This document shows, in pieces, positions 9,308-19,098 of a stretch of DNA of 64,000 nt (within the stretch, counting starts at the first letter, position 1; each line of letters opens with the position of its first letter). The notes below the pieces were generated by a model. The model was not told the origin of the DNA, did not search any database, and saw nothing but the letters and a program-made list of their open reading frames with translations. A program made the position numbers and the translations under genes. This stretch comes from Methanolinea sp. GTDB taxonomy: Archaea > Halobacteriota > Methanomicrobia > Methanomicrobiales > Methanospirillaceae. The stretch spans positions 1-64,000 of the forward strand of contig JANIHI010000004.1 of assembly GCA_024518585.1 (NCBI GenBank), given 5' to 3'.

Positions 9308-9664
9308 ATGGAGCCAAAACAAATGGGAAGGGTAAGTGGGCAGGCACATCCGGATGCAGCATACCTGCTCCGCGAAGCAGCCGAGTCAGCGAACAGGGGC
9401 GAGCACCTCCAGGCACTGGATATGATTGAGAAGGTTATTGACAGGAACCCCCACATTGCCATGGCATGGCACGAGAAAGGGAATTGCCTTGATGAAATCG
9501 GCCGGTGCGAGGAGGCACTCTCCTGTTATGACAGGGCGATAAGTCTTGACGCCCACAATGCGGAGACGTGGTTCAACAAGGGACTGACCCTCAAGAAGAT
9601 GGGACGCGAAAAAGAAGCCTACGATTGCATGAACCAGGGGGTCGACCTGGCCATTGGGAGATAA
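9308..9664 (+). CDS. Small TPR-repeat protein
   Basis: A 118-residue protein made of about three tetratricopeptide repeats (motifs such as AWHEKGNCLDEIGRCEEALS and TWFNKGLTLKKMGREKEAYD, with the W-G-A spacing). TPR proteins act as protein-binding scaffolds; the partner is unknown. ATG 9308 is preferred to one at 9278 because AGGAAGGA at 9294-9301 precedes it at good spacing. It is divergent from the HTH-PAS sensor and may be regulated with it. Followed by a T-rich stretch that probably ends transcription. Confidence 0.75.
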   Translation: MEPKQMGRVSGQAHPDAAYLLREAAESANRGEHLQALDMIEKVIDRNPHIAMAWHEKGNCLDEIGRCEEALSCYDRAISLDAHNAETWFNKGLTLKKMGREKEAYDCMNQGVDLAIGR

Positions 9665-10047
9665 TATCAGACCTTTATTCTTTTTATTTTTTTAATATAT
9701 TTTTTTCAGGTTTTTTTATATTAATACTCTACAAAGTGTTACAAGAGGGGGTGAACCAACGATTTGAAAGAACCTTAGAAGGAGGAATTCATGAGTTGAT
9801 CACCTCCCTGAGGGAGCAAAAAGGTAAAAATGGAAATAAAGAGTATTAACCTGTACAATCATTGTGGAACATTAACACCTGTCCATGTGAACAGGACACC
9901 AGGTTGTTTTTAATCCAGGTTTTATAGCACTGTGCGATGCAACGGATGCAGACATTATTGCATGGCATTCTCAATATTTTTTTTACAATATATTAACATA
10001 TAAAAAAATTAAATAAAAAAAATTCTCTCCAAAATAACGTTTAGATA
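9665..10047. other. AT-rich leader region of the fdh operon
   Basis: About 380 nt without a supported gene. 9675-9717 is T-rich and probably terminates the TPR transcript. A 33-codon frame opens at the GTG at 9751 and closes at TAA near 9849 with little ribosome-site spacing; too weak to call. ACAAT-C-ATTGT (about 9855-9865) and the near-perfect 18-bp palindrome at 9878-9895 may be regulator sites. A second TATA-like TTTTATAG occurs near 9920. The region from 9970 to 10045 is very A/T rich, common ahead of strongly expressed archaeal genes. Confidence 0.5.
9878..9895. promoter_or_regulatory. 18-bp near-perfect palindrome upstream of fdhA
   Basis: CCTGTCCATGTGAACAGG is symmetric except at one pair (and the central T/G). 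It lies about 200 nt upstream of the fdhA start and 20 nt upstream of a TATA-like sequence at about 9919. Candidate regulator site; no known archaeal consensus is matched. Confidence 0.3.
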
Positions 10048-10060
10048 CTTTTATTTTATG
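10048..10060 (+). promoter_or_regulatory. TATA box of the fdhAB operon
   Basis: CTTTTATTTTATG lies about 40 nt before the fdhA ATG. Transcription would begin near 10080, giving a short leader that includes AGGTG (about 10086-10090) as ribosome site. Confidence 0.5.
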
Positions 10061-10095
10061 CCGGTCATAACACGGCACCGTATACAGGTGTTTAA

Positions 10096-12165
10096 ATGAA
10101 TGCAAAGTACGTACAGACAACCTGTCCCTACTGCGGGACCGGGTGTACCTTCAACCTCGTGGTGAAGGAGGGAAAGGTCGTCGGGACCGCTCCCTACCAG
10201 CGTTCACCCGTCAACGAGGGGAAGGTCTGCCCGAAGGGCACGTATGCCCACGAGTTCGTGAACCACCCGGACCGCCTCACGAAGCCGCTCATCAAGAAGG
10301 ACGGCAAGTTCGTGGAGGCGACCTGGGACGAGGCACTCGACCTCGTGGCCAAGAAGTTCAAGCAGTACAAGCCGGACGAGTGCGCATGCCTGTCGTCAGC
10401 AAGGGTCTCGAACGAGGAGAACTACGCGATGATGAAGTTTGCCCGCGGCGTCCTCAAGACGCGGCACATCGACCACTGCGCGAGGCTGTGCCACGCATCA
10501 ACGGTCGCGGGCCTTGCCTCGACGTTTGGCTCGGGTGCGATGACCAACTCGATCGGGGACATCGCGGAGTCCAAGTGCATCTTCATCATCGGGAGCAACA
10601 CGTTTGAACAGCACCCGCTGATCGGGCGCCGCGTGATGCAGGCGAAGGCCAACGGTGCAAAGATCATCTACGCGGACCCGCGGTACACGCCGACGGCAAA
10701 GCAGGCCGACCTGTACATGCAATTCCGGTCGGGGACGGACGTAGCGATCTTCAACGGCCTGATGCAGGAGATCCTGAAAAACGGCTGGGAGGACAAGGAG
10801 TTCATCAAGAACCGGACCAAGGACTTCGATAAACTCAAGGAAGAGGTCATGAAACCCGAGTATGCGCTCGAGAACGTCTCGAAGGTCTCGGGTATCCCGG
10901 CCGCCCAGCTCAAGACCTGCGCCGAGTGGTTTGCCAAGGCAGAGTCTGCCTGCATCCTGTATTCGATGGGGGTCACGCAGCACACGACGGGGGTTGACAA
11001 CGTCCGGTCGATTGCAAACCTCCAGATGCTGACCGGCAACCTGGGCCGGCCCGGGACGGGTGTCAACGCTCTGCGTGGCCAGAACAACGTCCAGGGCGCC
11101 TGTGACATGGGATGCCTGCCCGTCGTGTTCACCGCCTACCAGAAGGTGATCGACGAGGCGGCCCACAAGAAGTTCGCCGACGCCTGGGGGTTCCCGGACG
11201 GCATCTGCGAGCCGAAGAACGGGTACGAAGTCACGGTCATGATGGACGTGCTCGTCGACAAGCCCGGCGAACTCAAGTGCATGTACATCATGGGCGAAAA
11301 CCCGATGATCTCTGACCCTGACCTCCACCACGTCGAGAAGGCGCTCAAGAACCTCGAGTTCCTGGTGGTCCAGGACATCTTCATGAACGAGACGGCGGAA
11401 CTCGCCCACGTGGTCCTGCCGGCCTGCTGTTACGCCGAGAAAGACGGGACCCAGACCTCGACCGAGCGGCGCGTCCAGATGTGGAGGAAGGCCCAGGACC
11501 CGCCGGGCGAGGCACGGCTCGACTGGCAGATCATCGCGGATATCGCGGCACGCATGGGATATGCAAAGCAGTTTGCCTGGAAGAGTGCTGAAGAGATCTT
11601 CGAGGAGATCCGGAAAGTCACGCCCTCGTATGCCGGCATGAGTTATGCCCGCCTCAACAAACCCGAGGCAGCCCACTGGCCATGCCCGACTCCCGACCAC
11701 CCGGGGACGCCGATCCTCCACAAGGAGAAGTTCGCCCACCCCGACGGGCTCGGCCAGTTCTTCGCCGTCCCGTACAAGCCGCCCGCCGAGGTCCCGGACG
11801 CCGAGTACCCGTTCATCCTCACGACCGGCCGGTGCCTCTGGCAGTGGCACACCGGGACCATGACACGCCGGTCAGAGTCCCTCGAGGCCGAGGAACCGAC
11901 CGGCTGGATCGAGATCAACCCCGAAGACGCAAAGGCGCTCGGGATCAAGAACGGCGAGATGGTCAAGGCAACAACACGCCGGGGAACCGTCAACGTCCCC
12001 GCACGCGTTACCCCCGATATCATGAAGGGCGTCATGTTCATGCCGTTCCACTACAAGGAATGCGCCGCAAACGTCCTGACCAACAACGCCCTTGACCCCA
12101 TCGCCAAGATCCCGGAGTTCAAGGCCTGTGCTGTGAAGATCGGGAAGATCGAGGGGGGGAAGTAA
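10096..12165 (+). CDS. fdhA: F420-dependent formate dehydrogenase, alpha subunit
   Basis: Catalytic molybdopterin (Mo/W) subunit oxidising formate to CO2. At 689 aa it matches methanogen FdhA. The N-terminal [4Fe-4S] site is CPYCGTGC with a further Cys in KVCPKG. The active-site ligand in DHCARLCHAS is Cys132, encoded by TGC, so this is the cysteine rather than the selenocysteine form. MGVTQHTTGVDN and the MGENPMISDPD loop are typical of the molybdopterin-binding domains. fdhB starts 1 nt after the stop, forming one operon. Formate oxidation supplies reduced F420 (and, via heterodisulfide reductase complexes, electrons) for methanogenesis. No formate transporter (fdhC) is adjacent. Confidence 0.96.
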   Translation: MNAKYVQTTCPYCGTGCTFNLVVKEGKVVGTAPYQRSPVNEGKVCPKGTYAHEFVNHPDRLTKPLIKKDGKFVEATWDEALDLVAKKFKQYKPDECACLSSARVSNEENYAMMKFARGVLKTRHIDHCARLCHASTVAGLASTFGSGAMTNSIGDIAESKCIFIIGSNTFEQHPLIGRRVMQAKANGAKIIYADPRYTPTAKQADLYMQFRSGTDVAIFNGLMQEILKNGWEDKEFIKNRTKDFDKLKEEVMKPEYALENVSKVSGIPAAQLKTCAEWFAKAESACILYSMGVTQHTTGVDNVRSIANLQMLTGNLGRPGTGVNALRGQNNVQGACDMGCLPVVFTAYQKVIDEAAHKKFADAWGFPDGICEPKNGYEVTVMMDVLVDKPGELKCMYIMGENPMISDPDLHHVEKALKNLEFLVVQDIFMNETAELAHVVLPACCYAEKDGTQTSTERRVQMWRKAQDPPGEARLDWQIIADIAARMGYAKQFAWKSAEEIFEEIRKVTPSYAGMSYARLNKPEAAHWPCPTPDHPGTPILHKEKFAHPDGLGQFFAVPYKPPAEVPDAEYPFILTTGRCLWQWHTGTMTRRSESLEAEEPTGWIEINPEDAKALGIKNGEMVKATTRRGTVNVPARVTPDIMKGVMFMPFHYKECAANVLTNNALDPIAKIPEFKACAVKIGKIEGGK

Positions 12166-12166
12166 T

Positions 12167-13342
12167 ATGGGACTCTTTGGTGGAAAACCCGACGTGAAAA
12201 AGGGCGACATGGTCTATGCCTGGACCAGTGACGCGGATATCGCAAAGAAAGCTGAGTGCGGGGGGGCGGTCACGAGCCTCCTGAAGTATGCACTCGAACA
12301 GAAGATCGTGGATGCAGTCATCGCGGTCGGGAAGGGCCAGGACATTTACGATGCTGTCCCCGTTCTGGTCACCGATCCAAAGCAGTTGAAGGATACGGCC
12401 GGATCACTCCATTGCGGGACACTCCTCCTCGCAAAGGTTGCGCAAAAGTTCATGGAGCGGTCAAAGGGGATGAAAGTCGCGATGACAGTGAAAGGCTGCG
12501 ATGTCATGGCCCTCCACGAACTTGCGAAAAGGAAAAAGATCGACCTAAACAACCTCCTCCTCATCGGCGTCAACTGCGGGGGGACCGTCAGCCCCGTCAT
12601 GGCGCGGAAGATGATCAGGGAGAAGTTCGGCGTCGACCCGGACACTGTCCACAAAGAAGAGATTGACAAGGGCCAGTTCATCATCGAGTACGAGGGCGGC
12701 CACAAGGGCATCAAGATCGATGACCTGGAGGACGGGGGCTACGGCCGCAGGTCCAACTGCCGCCGCTGTCTCTACAAGGTCCCCCGCCAGGCAGACCTTG
12801 CCTGCGGGAACTGGGGGGTCATCGGCGACAAGGCCGGCAAGGCCACGTTTGTCGAGGTCTGCAGCGAGAAGGGTGCTGACCTCCTCGCCCGTGCGGTCAA
12901 GGACGGTGCCCTCAAGACCGAGAAACCCGACCCCAAGGGTCTCGAGATGAGGGGCAAGGTCGAGGGAGCGATGATCAAGCTGGGAGAGAAGTGGCGGAAG
13001 AGGGACTTTGAGGCACTCTCCAAGGATCTCTGGGGGACAATCCAGAAGGAGACCTCCCGGTGCATCAAGTGCTACTCCTGCATCGAGAACTGCCCGGTCT
13101 GCTTCCCTTCCTCAGGGGCACTCAAGGCCAAGGATCTCGTGGTGAAACCGGGCGAGGTCCCGCCAAACCCCATGTTCCACCTGCGCAGGTTTGCCCACAT
13201 CTCCGATTCCTGCGTCAACTGCGGCCAGTGCGAGGAACTCTGTGCAATGGACATCCCGCTTGCAAAGTTCTCTCATGCCATCAGGGTCGAAGCTGACATG
13301 GCCTTCGAGCCGAAGCTGGGAAAACCGGGATATACCAACTAA
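12167..13342 (+). CDS. fdhB: F420-dependent formate dehydrogenase, beta subunit
   Basis: FdhB carries FAD and Fe-S clusters and passes electrons from FdhA to coenzyme F420. The 391-residue protein has the FrhB/FdhB N-terminal region (AECGGAVTSLLKYALEQKIV), conserved KGCDVMAL and GVNCGGTVSP segments, a Cys-rich SNCRRCLYKVPRQADLACG loop and two C-terminal ferredoxin motifs, CIKCYSCIENCPVC and CVNCGQCEELCAM. GGGGGG before the ATG at 12167 is the ribosome site, overlapping the end of fdhA. A T8 run after the gene suggests the operon ends here. Confidence 0.95.
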   Translation: MGLFGGKPDVKKGDMVYAWTSDADIAKKAECGGAVTSLLKYALEQKIVDAVIAVGKGQDIYDAVPVLVTDPKQLKDTAGSLHCGTLLLAKVAQKFMERSKGMKVAMTVKGCDVMALHELAKRKKIDLNNLLLIGVNCGGTVSPVMARKMIREKFGVDPDTVHKEEIDKGQFIIEYEGGHKGIKIDDLEDGGYGRRSNCRRCLYKVPRQADLACGNWGVIGDKAGKATFVEVCSEKGADLLARAVKDGALKTEKPDPKGLEMRGKVEGAMIKLGEKWRKRDFEALSKDLWGTIQKETSRCIKCYSCIENCPVCFPSSGALKAKDLVVKPGEVPPNPMFHLRRFAHISDSCVNCGQCEELCAMDIPLAKFSHAIRVEADMAFEPKLGKPGYTN

Positions 13343-13349
13343 ACCATCC

Positions 13350-13357
13350 TTTTTTTT
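13350..13357 (+). terminator. Oligo-T terminator after fdhB
   Basis: A run of eight T residues begins 8 nt after the fdhB stop codon; archaeal termination commonly uses such oligo-T tracts. No strong hairpin is seen before it. Confidence 0.5.
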
Positions 13358-13486
13358 CAGGTCAAAGAACCCTGTATTTTTCCATGGCCCGGATAGAGGC
13401 CAGTTGACGATTCCTGTTTGAGGGAAAAACAACCTGATAATAATCTTTTTTGGGAATAAGGTCTCACCATTCAGGAACAATTACCC

Positions 13487-14410
13487 ATGGACCCATTTTC
13501 CGCGATCTTGATCATTGCCGGGCTCATCCTCTTTGAGACGATTACGAGCATTGACAATGCAATCATCAATGCCGAGGTCCTCTCTACGATGAAAGAATGG
13601 GCACGGAGGTGGTTCCTGCTCTGGGGACTCCTCATTGCCGTTTTTATCGTGCGGGGAGTACTCCCCTGGTTCATCGTCTGGATGTCAACGCCGTCCCTTG
13701 GTCCCTGGGGTGCACTCACTGCAACCTTCAGCAGCGATCCGATGGTCGTTGCGGCCATTGAAGAGTCTGCACCCGTCCTCCTGATGGGAGGGGGAACATT
13801 CCTCATATTTCTCTTCTTCCACTGGATATTCCTCGAGCCGAAGTTCTATGGTCTCCGTGGGGAACGGTACATCGCGACAAAGGGGGTCTGGTTCTTTGCC
13901 GTTGTCTCGGTCCTGCTCTCCCTCCTTGTCTGGGAAGCCCTCCAGGTCAACCCCCTGATGGCATTCGGCGCGGTGGTCGGTTCGACCGCATTCTTCATCG
14001 TCCATGGTTTCCGCCAGAATGCCGAGGAGCAGGAGAAGAAGATGATGGGGGGAGAGATGTCAGACATCTCGAAAATCTTTTACCTCGAGGTCATCGATGC
14101 GACGTTCTCGATCGACGGGGTCCTCGGAGCATTTGCATTCACCCTGTCTGTCCCCCTCATCATCATCGGGAACGGGATGGGTGCATTCGTCGTCAGGGAG
14201 CTGACGGTCAGGAACGTGGAGAACATCAAGAAATACAGGTATCTGAAAAACGGGGCGATGTATTCCATTTTCGTCCTGGGGATTATCATGGTCCTCGACA
14301 GTTTCGGGGCCCATATCCCGAACTGGCTCTCACCCCTCGTCACATTTGGCATTGTCGGCTTCTTCTTCTACAAGTCCATGCGATACGTTGCCCTTCGGGA
14401 AGGTGAGTAA
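13487..14410 (+). CDS. DUF475/TerC-like integral membrane protein
   Basis: A 307-residue protein with seven to nine membrane helices. Two internally similar acidic motifs, ETITSIDNAIINAEVL near residue 16 and LEVIDATFSIDGVLGAFAFT near residue 200, carry Asp residues within helices as in the TerC/DUF475 (COG2899) family, thought to move or sense metal ions (Mn export or tellurite resistance in relatives). ATG 13487 is preceded by AGGAAC. Monocistronic by appearance: about 145 nt follow fdhB, and a different pathway gene follows. Family assignment good, substrate unknown. Confidence 0.8.
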   Translation: MDPFSAILIIAGLILFETITSIDNAIINAEVLSTMKEWARRWFLLWGLLIAVFIVRGVLPWFIVWMSTPSLGPWGALTATFSSDPMVVAAIEESAPVLLMGGGTFLIFLFFHWIFLEPKFYGLRGERYIATKGVWFFAVVSVLLSLLVWEALQVNPLMAFGAVVGSTAFFIVHGFRQNAEEQEKKMMGGEMSDISKIFYLEVIDATFSIDGVLGAFAFTLSVPLIIIGNGMGAFVVRELTVRNVENIKKYRYLKNGAMYSIFVLGIIMVLDSFGAHIPNWLSPLVTFGIVGFFFYKSMRYVALREGE

Positions 14411-14570
14411 AGAAAGTCAATATCCCGGAGGAGACCTCCACCGCAGCACGCCCGTGTCAGGCAGATTGGGGTTCGTTATGGCAAGGCCTGGTAAAGAGAA
14501 AGGAGCAGAGTCCTGTTTTTTTCTGTTCCGCCACCTTCAAGAGGGTATGCCGTCCACACTCTGTGAGAAC

Positions 14571-15254
14571 ATGCAGCGCCCCCATGTCATCGTGAACATT
14601 GCCATGAGTGCCGACGGGAAGATCTCGACCTGCGAAAGACGGCAGGTCAAAATATCGGGGAAAAATGATTTTTCCCGCGTTGACCGCCTCAAGGCAGAAT
14701 GCGATGCCGTCATGGTCGGGATAGGGACGGTCCTTGCGGATGACCCGTCCCTCACCGTCAAGTCGGGAGATCTCGTAGCGGCACGCGTCGGAAGGGGACT
14801 TCCCGGGAACCCCGTGAGAGTGGTTGTAGACTGCCGTGCCCGCACGCCCCTGGATGCCGCCATACTCCACAAGGGGGAAGGCAGAAGGATCATCGCGTGC
14901 TGCGAGGGTGCCGAGAGGGAAAAAAGGGAGTCACTCTCCACCCTCGCAGAGGTGATCGTTGCCGGGAAGGGGGCAGTCGATCTCGCGGTCCTGATGGACG
15001 AGCTGTGGAGGAGGGGAATTAAGAACCTGATGGTCGAGGGGGGCGGAAGGCTGATCGGTGCACTCTTTACCGAGGGACTCGTCGATGAATACATCACGTT
15101 TATCGGCAACATCGTCATCGGGGGTGAGAAGGCCCCCACACCTGCGGACGGTCCGGGCTTTGTGCGGGAAGACGATTTTCCCCGCCTCACCCTTTTTGCC
15201 GCGGAGAGGATGGACAACGGTATCCTCCTGCACTGGGTCGTGGAGAGAAAATGA
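14571..15254 (+). CDS. arfC: 2,5-diamino-6-ribosylamino-pyrimidinone 5'-phosphate reductase
   Basis: Reduces the ribosyl group of the GTP-derived pyrimidine to ribityl, an early step in archaeal riboflavin and coenzyme F420 (deazaflavin) synthesis. RibD C-terminal fold: RPHVIVNIAMSADGKIST at the start, VGIGTVLADDPSLTVK near residue 47, and LMVEGGGRLIGALFTEGLVD near residue 150 for NADPH/substrate binding. Length 227 aa matches archaeal ArfC. ATG 14571 is chosen because family members begin just before the PYVIVN-type strand; an upstream ATG at 14547 has its GAGGG abutting it. The gene starts 160 nt after the DUF475 gene. Confidence 0.9.
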   Translation: MQRPHVIVNIAMSADGKISTCERRQVKISGKNDFSRVDRLKAECDAVMVGIGTVLADDPSLTVKSGDLVAARVGRGLPGNPVRVVVDCRARTPLDAAILHKGEGRRIIACCEGAEREKRESLSTLAEVIVAGKGAVDLAVLMDELWRRGIKNLMVEGGGRLIGALFTEGLVDEYITFIGNIVIGGEKAPTPADGPGFVREDDFPRLTLFAAERMDNGILLHWVVERK

Positions 15255-15271
15255 TCAAGACCTGACCTGAC

Positions 15272-16513
15272 GTGACACAGGGCACATTCCTCCCCCCGGG
15301 ACCAGTCATTGTCCTCATTGCCGTATTTGTCCTCATCGCCGTACGCCAGGTGGGGAGATTCCGGTTCCGCATCTGGCAGGTCATGTGCATGGGTGCACTC
15401 GCCGTCCTCATCCTTGGAGAGATAAGCCCGCGCGACGCTCTCTTCTCGATCAACCCTGATGTCATGTTCTTTCTCCTTGGGATGTTCATCGTGGGCGAGG
15501 CACTGGAAGAGAGCGGATACCTCCACGTGATTGCATTTCGGCTCTTTTCGAAAGCCCGGTCCGGACGGCAGTTCATCCTGTTTATCCTCGTCTTCATGGG
15601 TCTCCTCTCTGCCATCCTCATGAACGATACGGTTGCAATCATTGCAACGCCCGTGGTGATTGCCTATGCCTGCCGGTTTGGTCTCCCGCCGGGGAAAGCC
15701 CTCCTTGCCCTCTGTTTTGCCGTGACCACCGGGAGCGTCCCAAGCCCCATCGGCAACCCCCAGAACCTCCTCGTTGCCACCTATAGCCAGTTGCCACAAC
15801 CGTTCCTTGCGTTCCTGGTCTACCTTGGTATCCCAACCGCAATCGGTCTCATTGTCACATACCTCCTGCTGACGCACGATGTCGACCAGGGGGAATCTGA
15901 GTGCAATTTTGATGAAAGGCAGGACAAGGTCAGGGACGAGGACCTTGCGCGGATTAGCCGCATCTCCCTCTCTCTCATTCTCCTCCTCATCGTCGTCCGG
16001 GTCCTCACAGGCCCCCCCCTCATCCCCCTATCGGCCATTGCAATCGCAGGTGCGGCCCCCCTCGTTATCCTGTCACGGGAACGGGTCAGAATTGTACGAT
16101 CAATTGACTGGCCGACGCTTGCCTTCTTTGCCGCGATGTTCGTCCTGATGCAGAGCGTTTACAATACGGGGATATTCCAGTCGGGAATAGATTTTGGATC
16201 CCTCACGTCCATCCCTCTCATCCTCTCCACGAGTGTGTGTATCAGCCAGTTCGTCTCCAACGTCCCCTTCGTCGCCCTTTTTCTCCCGCTTATCATGAAA
16301 GAGGGAATGCCCGTGGCATCCCTGATGGCACTTGCTGCCGGGAGCACCATCGCAGGTAATCTCACGATCCTGGGAGCAGCAAGTAATGTCATCATCATCG
16401 AGAACGCCGAGAAGAAAGGGTATACCATCACGTTCTTAGAGTTCATCAGGATTGGCCTGCCCCTGACGATCGCCCAGATCATCATCTATGCTCTCTATCT
16501 CGCCATTTTCTAA
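15272..16513 (+). CDS. SLC13/ArsB/NhaD-type ion permease
   Basis: A 413-residue integral membrane protein with about eleven helices. The paired motifs MNDTVAIIATPVVIAYA (about residue 115) with SVPSPIGNPQNLL (about 150), and the C-terminal FVSNVPFVALFLPL with AGNLTILGAASNVII, are the two inverted Asn/Pro-containing hairpins of the ion-transporter superfamily (NhaD Na+/H+ antiporters, ArsB, SLC13). Substrate not clear; with no ars genes nearby, a Na+/H+ or anion role is as likely as arsenite. GTG 15272 is the first start; 17 nt separate it from arfC, so cotranscription is possible. Confidence 0.8.
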   Translation: MTQGTFLPPGPVIVLIAVFVLIAVRQVGRFRFRIWQVMCMGALAVLILGEISPRDALFSINPDVMFFLLGMFIVGEALEESGYLHVIAFRLFSKARSGRQFILFILVFMGLLSAILMNDTVAIIATPVVIAYACRFGLPPGKALLALCFAVTTGSVPSPIGNPQNLLVATYSQLPQPFLAFLVYLGIPTAIGLIVTYLLLTHDVDQGESECNFDERQDKVRDEDLARISRISLSLILLLIVVRVLTGPPLIPLSAIAIAGAAPLVILSRERVRIVRSIDWPTLAFFAAMFVLMQSVYNTGIFQSGIDFGSLTSIPLILSTSVCISQFVSNVPFVALFLPLIMKEGMPVASLMALAAGSTIAGNLTILGAASNVIIIENAEKKGYTITFLEFIRIGLPLTIAQIIIYALYLAIF

Positions 16514-16635
16514 AAAGAGGGAGAATGATTCGCGGGCTGTTCCGTGGGGGCCGGTCAGGAGAAGAAAGGTGATGTAACCGGGAAGCCGATAATGAAAATA
16601 CCCGGTGAGGCAGTTCTCTCGGGGGGAGGGCAACG

Positions 16636-19098
16636 ATGACACAAGGGATTGATAAAAAGACGGCTGAACTCAAGATAGCGGGAATGAGATGTGCCACGTG
16701 CGCAGTAAACCTCGAAAAGGCTTTAAAGGACGAGGGACATGCCGACTCGGCCACTGTCAACCTTGCCTCTGAGACCGCCCACGTTGACTACAATCCATCA
16801 GCAACGAGCCTCACAGACCTCGAGGCCGCTGTCAGGAAAGCGGGGTACGATGTTGTCTATGACCAGGTCACAATAAGAGTCGGGGGAATGGTCTGTGCAA
16901 CCTGCGTCGAGACGATCGAGGCTGCCCTGAAGGCACTTCCCGGTGTGGTAAGTGCAACGGTCAACCTCTCGACAGAGAAGGCCTCTGTGGTCTACAACTC
17001 CTCTCTTTCGACCCTGGACGAGATGAAGAAGGCCATCGAGGACGCAGGCTACCAGTATCTGGGGCTTGCTGACCAGGTGACAACAAGTGCCGAGGAGGAT
17101 GCCCGTCGGCGGGACCTCCAGGACAAGGCCCGGCGATTCCTGGTTGGCTTTGGTGTCAGTATCCCGGAATTCATCCTGATGGTGTCACAACCTCCCCTCT
17201 CCCCGCACACCCTCTCGCTCCTCATGCTGGTACTTACCACCCCTGCGTTCGCCTACGTTGCCTATCCCATCTACAGGGGGGCTGTATCAGCCCTGCGGAA
17301 CCGCACCCTGAACATGGACGTGATGTATGCCATGGGAACCGGTGTTGCATACGGCGCAAGTGTGGTATCCACGGCGGGAATTGGCCTTTCGCACGATTTC
17401 ATGCTGTACGACACGGCATTAATGCTCGCCTCGTTCCTCATGCTGGGGCGGTACCTCGAGGCAAGGGCCAAGGGGAGAACGACCGATGCAATAAAGGCAC
17501 TCATCGGGCTCCGCCCGCGAACAGCCACACTCATCACCGATGGGGAAGAGAGGGAGGTCCCAATCGAGGATGTCAGGGTGGGGGATCTCATACGCGTCAC
17601 GCCCGGCGAAAAAGTCCCGGTTGACGGCACCGTGATCGCGGGCGAGAGCTCCGTCGATGAATCCATGGTCACGGGGGAGCCCGTGCCGGTGTTCAAGACC
17701 CCCGGATCAACCGTCGTCGGGGGGACGATTAATACCAACGGTGTCCTCACGATCAAGGCACAGAAGGTTGGGAAAGAGACGGTGCTGGCGCGGATCATTG
17801 CACTCGTTGAAGACGCCCAGGCATCCCGGCCACCCGTCCAGAGGGTTGCCGACGGCGTCGTGGCATACTTCATCCCGGTCATCCTGGCAATTTCCACCCT
17901 TACATTTCTTGTCTGGTCCTTCGCCCTCCACGCGCCCCTCACATTCTCCCTGACTGCATTCGTCTCTGTCCTTGTCGTGGCATGCCCATGCGCGCTGGGA
18001 CTTGCCACCCCGACGGCGGTAACGGTAGGAATCGGGAGGGGCGCTGAACTCGGGGTCCTCATCAGGAACGGTGAGGCGCTCGAGGTTGCAGACCGGGTCA
18101 ATTCAGTGGTTCTTGACAAGACCGGAACACTCACGCAGGGAAAACCTGCATTAACAGATATCGTTCCCTTGAACACAGGAAGAACAACCCTCCTCTCGCT
18201 TGCCGCAGCGGTTGAGAAAAATTCGAAACATCCCCTGGCAAGGGCAATCGTTGACGCAGCAGCAGCCGAGGGGGTGGCCCCCCTGGATGGGGAGGAGTTT
18301 TATTCCCACGGTGGAAAGGGCGTCTCGGCCCGGGTTCTCGGGGAGCAGGTGCTGATTGGAAATGCGGGTTTCCTGGAAGAAAACGGGATAACCCTGTCGC
18401 CCGATGCAGGCGAGATCATCGCGAGACTTGGCAGAGAGAAAAAGACGGTCGTTGCGATCGCGACCGGCGGGACCATTGCCGGGGTCATTGGCATCGCGGA
18501 TCCCGTGAGGGAGACATCTGCGGAGGCTGTTGAAGAATTCAGGAAGATGGGTCTTTCGGTCAGCATGGTCACCGGGGACACCATCCGGACGGCAGAGGCG
18601 ATTGCAGAGAAGCTGAAAATCGAAAATGTCATTGCCGGGGTACTTCCCGAAGAAAAGGCCCGCGAAGTCAAAAAGATGCAGGAATCGGGGAGGGTGGTGG
18701 CGTTCGTGGGTGATGGCGTGAACGATGCGCCGGCACTCGCACAGGCGGACGTCGGGATCGCGATTGGAGGTGGGACCGACGTAGCCATAGAGAGCGGGGA
18801 CATCGTCCTCATCAGGGACGACCTCCTCCATGCGGTCGCAGCACTCCAGCTCTCCCGCAAGGTCATGGCCCGGATACGCGGCAACCTCTTTTGGGCATTC
18901 GCCTATAACGTTGCCCTCATCCCTCTTGCAGCAGGAGTCTTTTACCCTCTCACGGGGTACATGCTCCAACCGGAGCTCGCGGCCCTCGCGATGGCCGCAA
19001 GTTCTGTCACCGTCGTCTCCCTCTCCCTTACCCTCAAAAGGTATATACCTCCCGTTCTCCGAGATCGTTTACCAGGGGAAAAAACCCATGGCCATTGA
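16636..19098 (+). CDS. copA: Copper-transporting P1B-type ATPase
   Basis: Exports Cu+ from the cytoplasm using ATP. The 820 residues carry two N-terminal heavy-metal-associated domains with CxxC (C19/C22 and C87/C90), eight predicted membrane helices, the membrane CPC motif (C450-P-C452) that defines Cu+/Ag+ specificity, the phosphorylated Asp494 in DKTGTLTQG, the TGE loop (MVTGEPVPV), the HP motif (SKHPLA) and [10 protein letters not shown]. Start ATG 16636 follows GGGGGAGGG. Its 3' end overlaps the start of a tiny YHS gene by 11 nt, so the two are cotranslated. Confidence 0.95.
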   Translation: MTQGIDKKTAELKIAGMRCATCAVNLEKALKDEGHADSATVNLASETAHVDYNPSATSLTDLEAAVRKAGYDVVYDQVTIRVGGMVCATCVETIEAALKALPGVVSATVNLSTEKASVVYNSSLSTLDEMKKAIEDAGYQYLGLADQVTTSAEEDARRRDLQDKARRFLVGFGVSIPEFILMVSQPPLSPHTLSLLMLVLTTPAFAYVAYPIYRGAVSALRNRTLNMDVMYAMGTGVAYGASVVSTAGIGLSHDFMLYDTALMLASFLMLGRYLEARAKGRTTDAIKALIGLRPRTATLITDGEEREVPIEDVRVGDLIRVTPGEKVPVDGTVIAGESSVDESMVTGEPVPVFKTPGSTVVGGTINTNGVLTIKAQKVGKETVLARIIALVEDAQASRPPVQRVADGVVAYFIPVILAISTLTFLVWSFALHAPLTFSLTAFVSVLVVACPCALGLATPTAVTVGIGRGAELGVLIRNGEALEVADRVNSVVLDKTGTLTQGKPALTDIVPLNTGRTTLLSLAAAVEKNSKHPLARAIVDAAAAEGVAPLDGEEFYSHGGKGVSARVLGEQVLIGNAGFLEENGITLSPDAGEIIARLGREKKTVVAIATGGTIAGVIGIADPVRETSAEAVEEFRKMGLSVSMVTGDTIRTAEAIAEKLKIENVIAGVLPEEKAREVKKMQESGRVVAFVGDGVNDAPALAQADVGIAIGGGTDVAIESGDIVLIRDDLLHAVAALQLSRKVMARIRGNLFWAFAYNVALIPLAAGVFYPLTGYMLQPELAALAMAASSVTVVSLSLTLKRYIPPVLRDRLPGEKTHGH

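Noticed and set aside
9751-9849. 33-codon frame from a GTG in the fdh leader
   Set aside because: Purine stretch abuts the GTG with no spacing, and the peptide shows no conserved feature.
10498-11850. 450-codon leftward open frame across fdhA
   Set aside because: Shadow of high-GC fdhA codons; no motif, and fdhA is unmistakable on the other strand.
13350-13357. Hairpin terminator after fdhB
   Set aside because: No stable stem precedes the T-run, so only an oligo-T signal is claimed.
14537-15877. 446-codon leftward frame opposite arfC and the permease
   Set aside because: Spans two real rightward genes; contains no recognisable domain.
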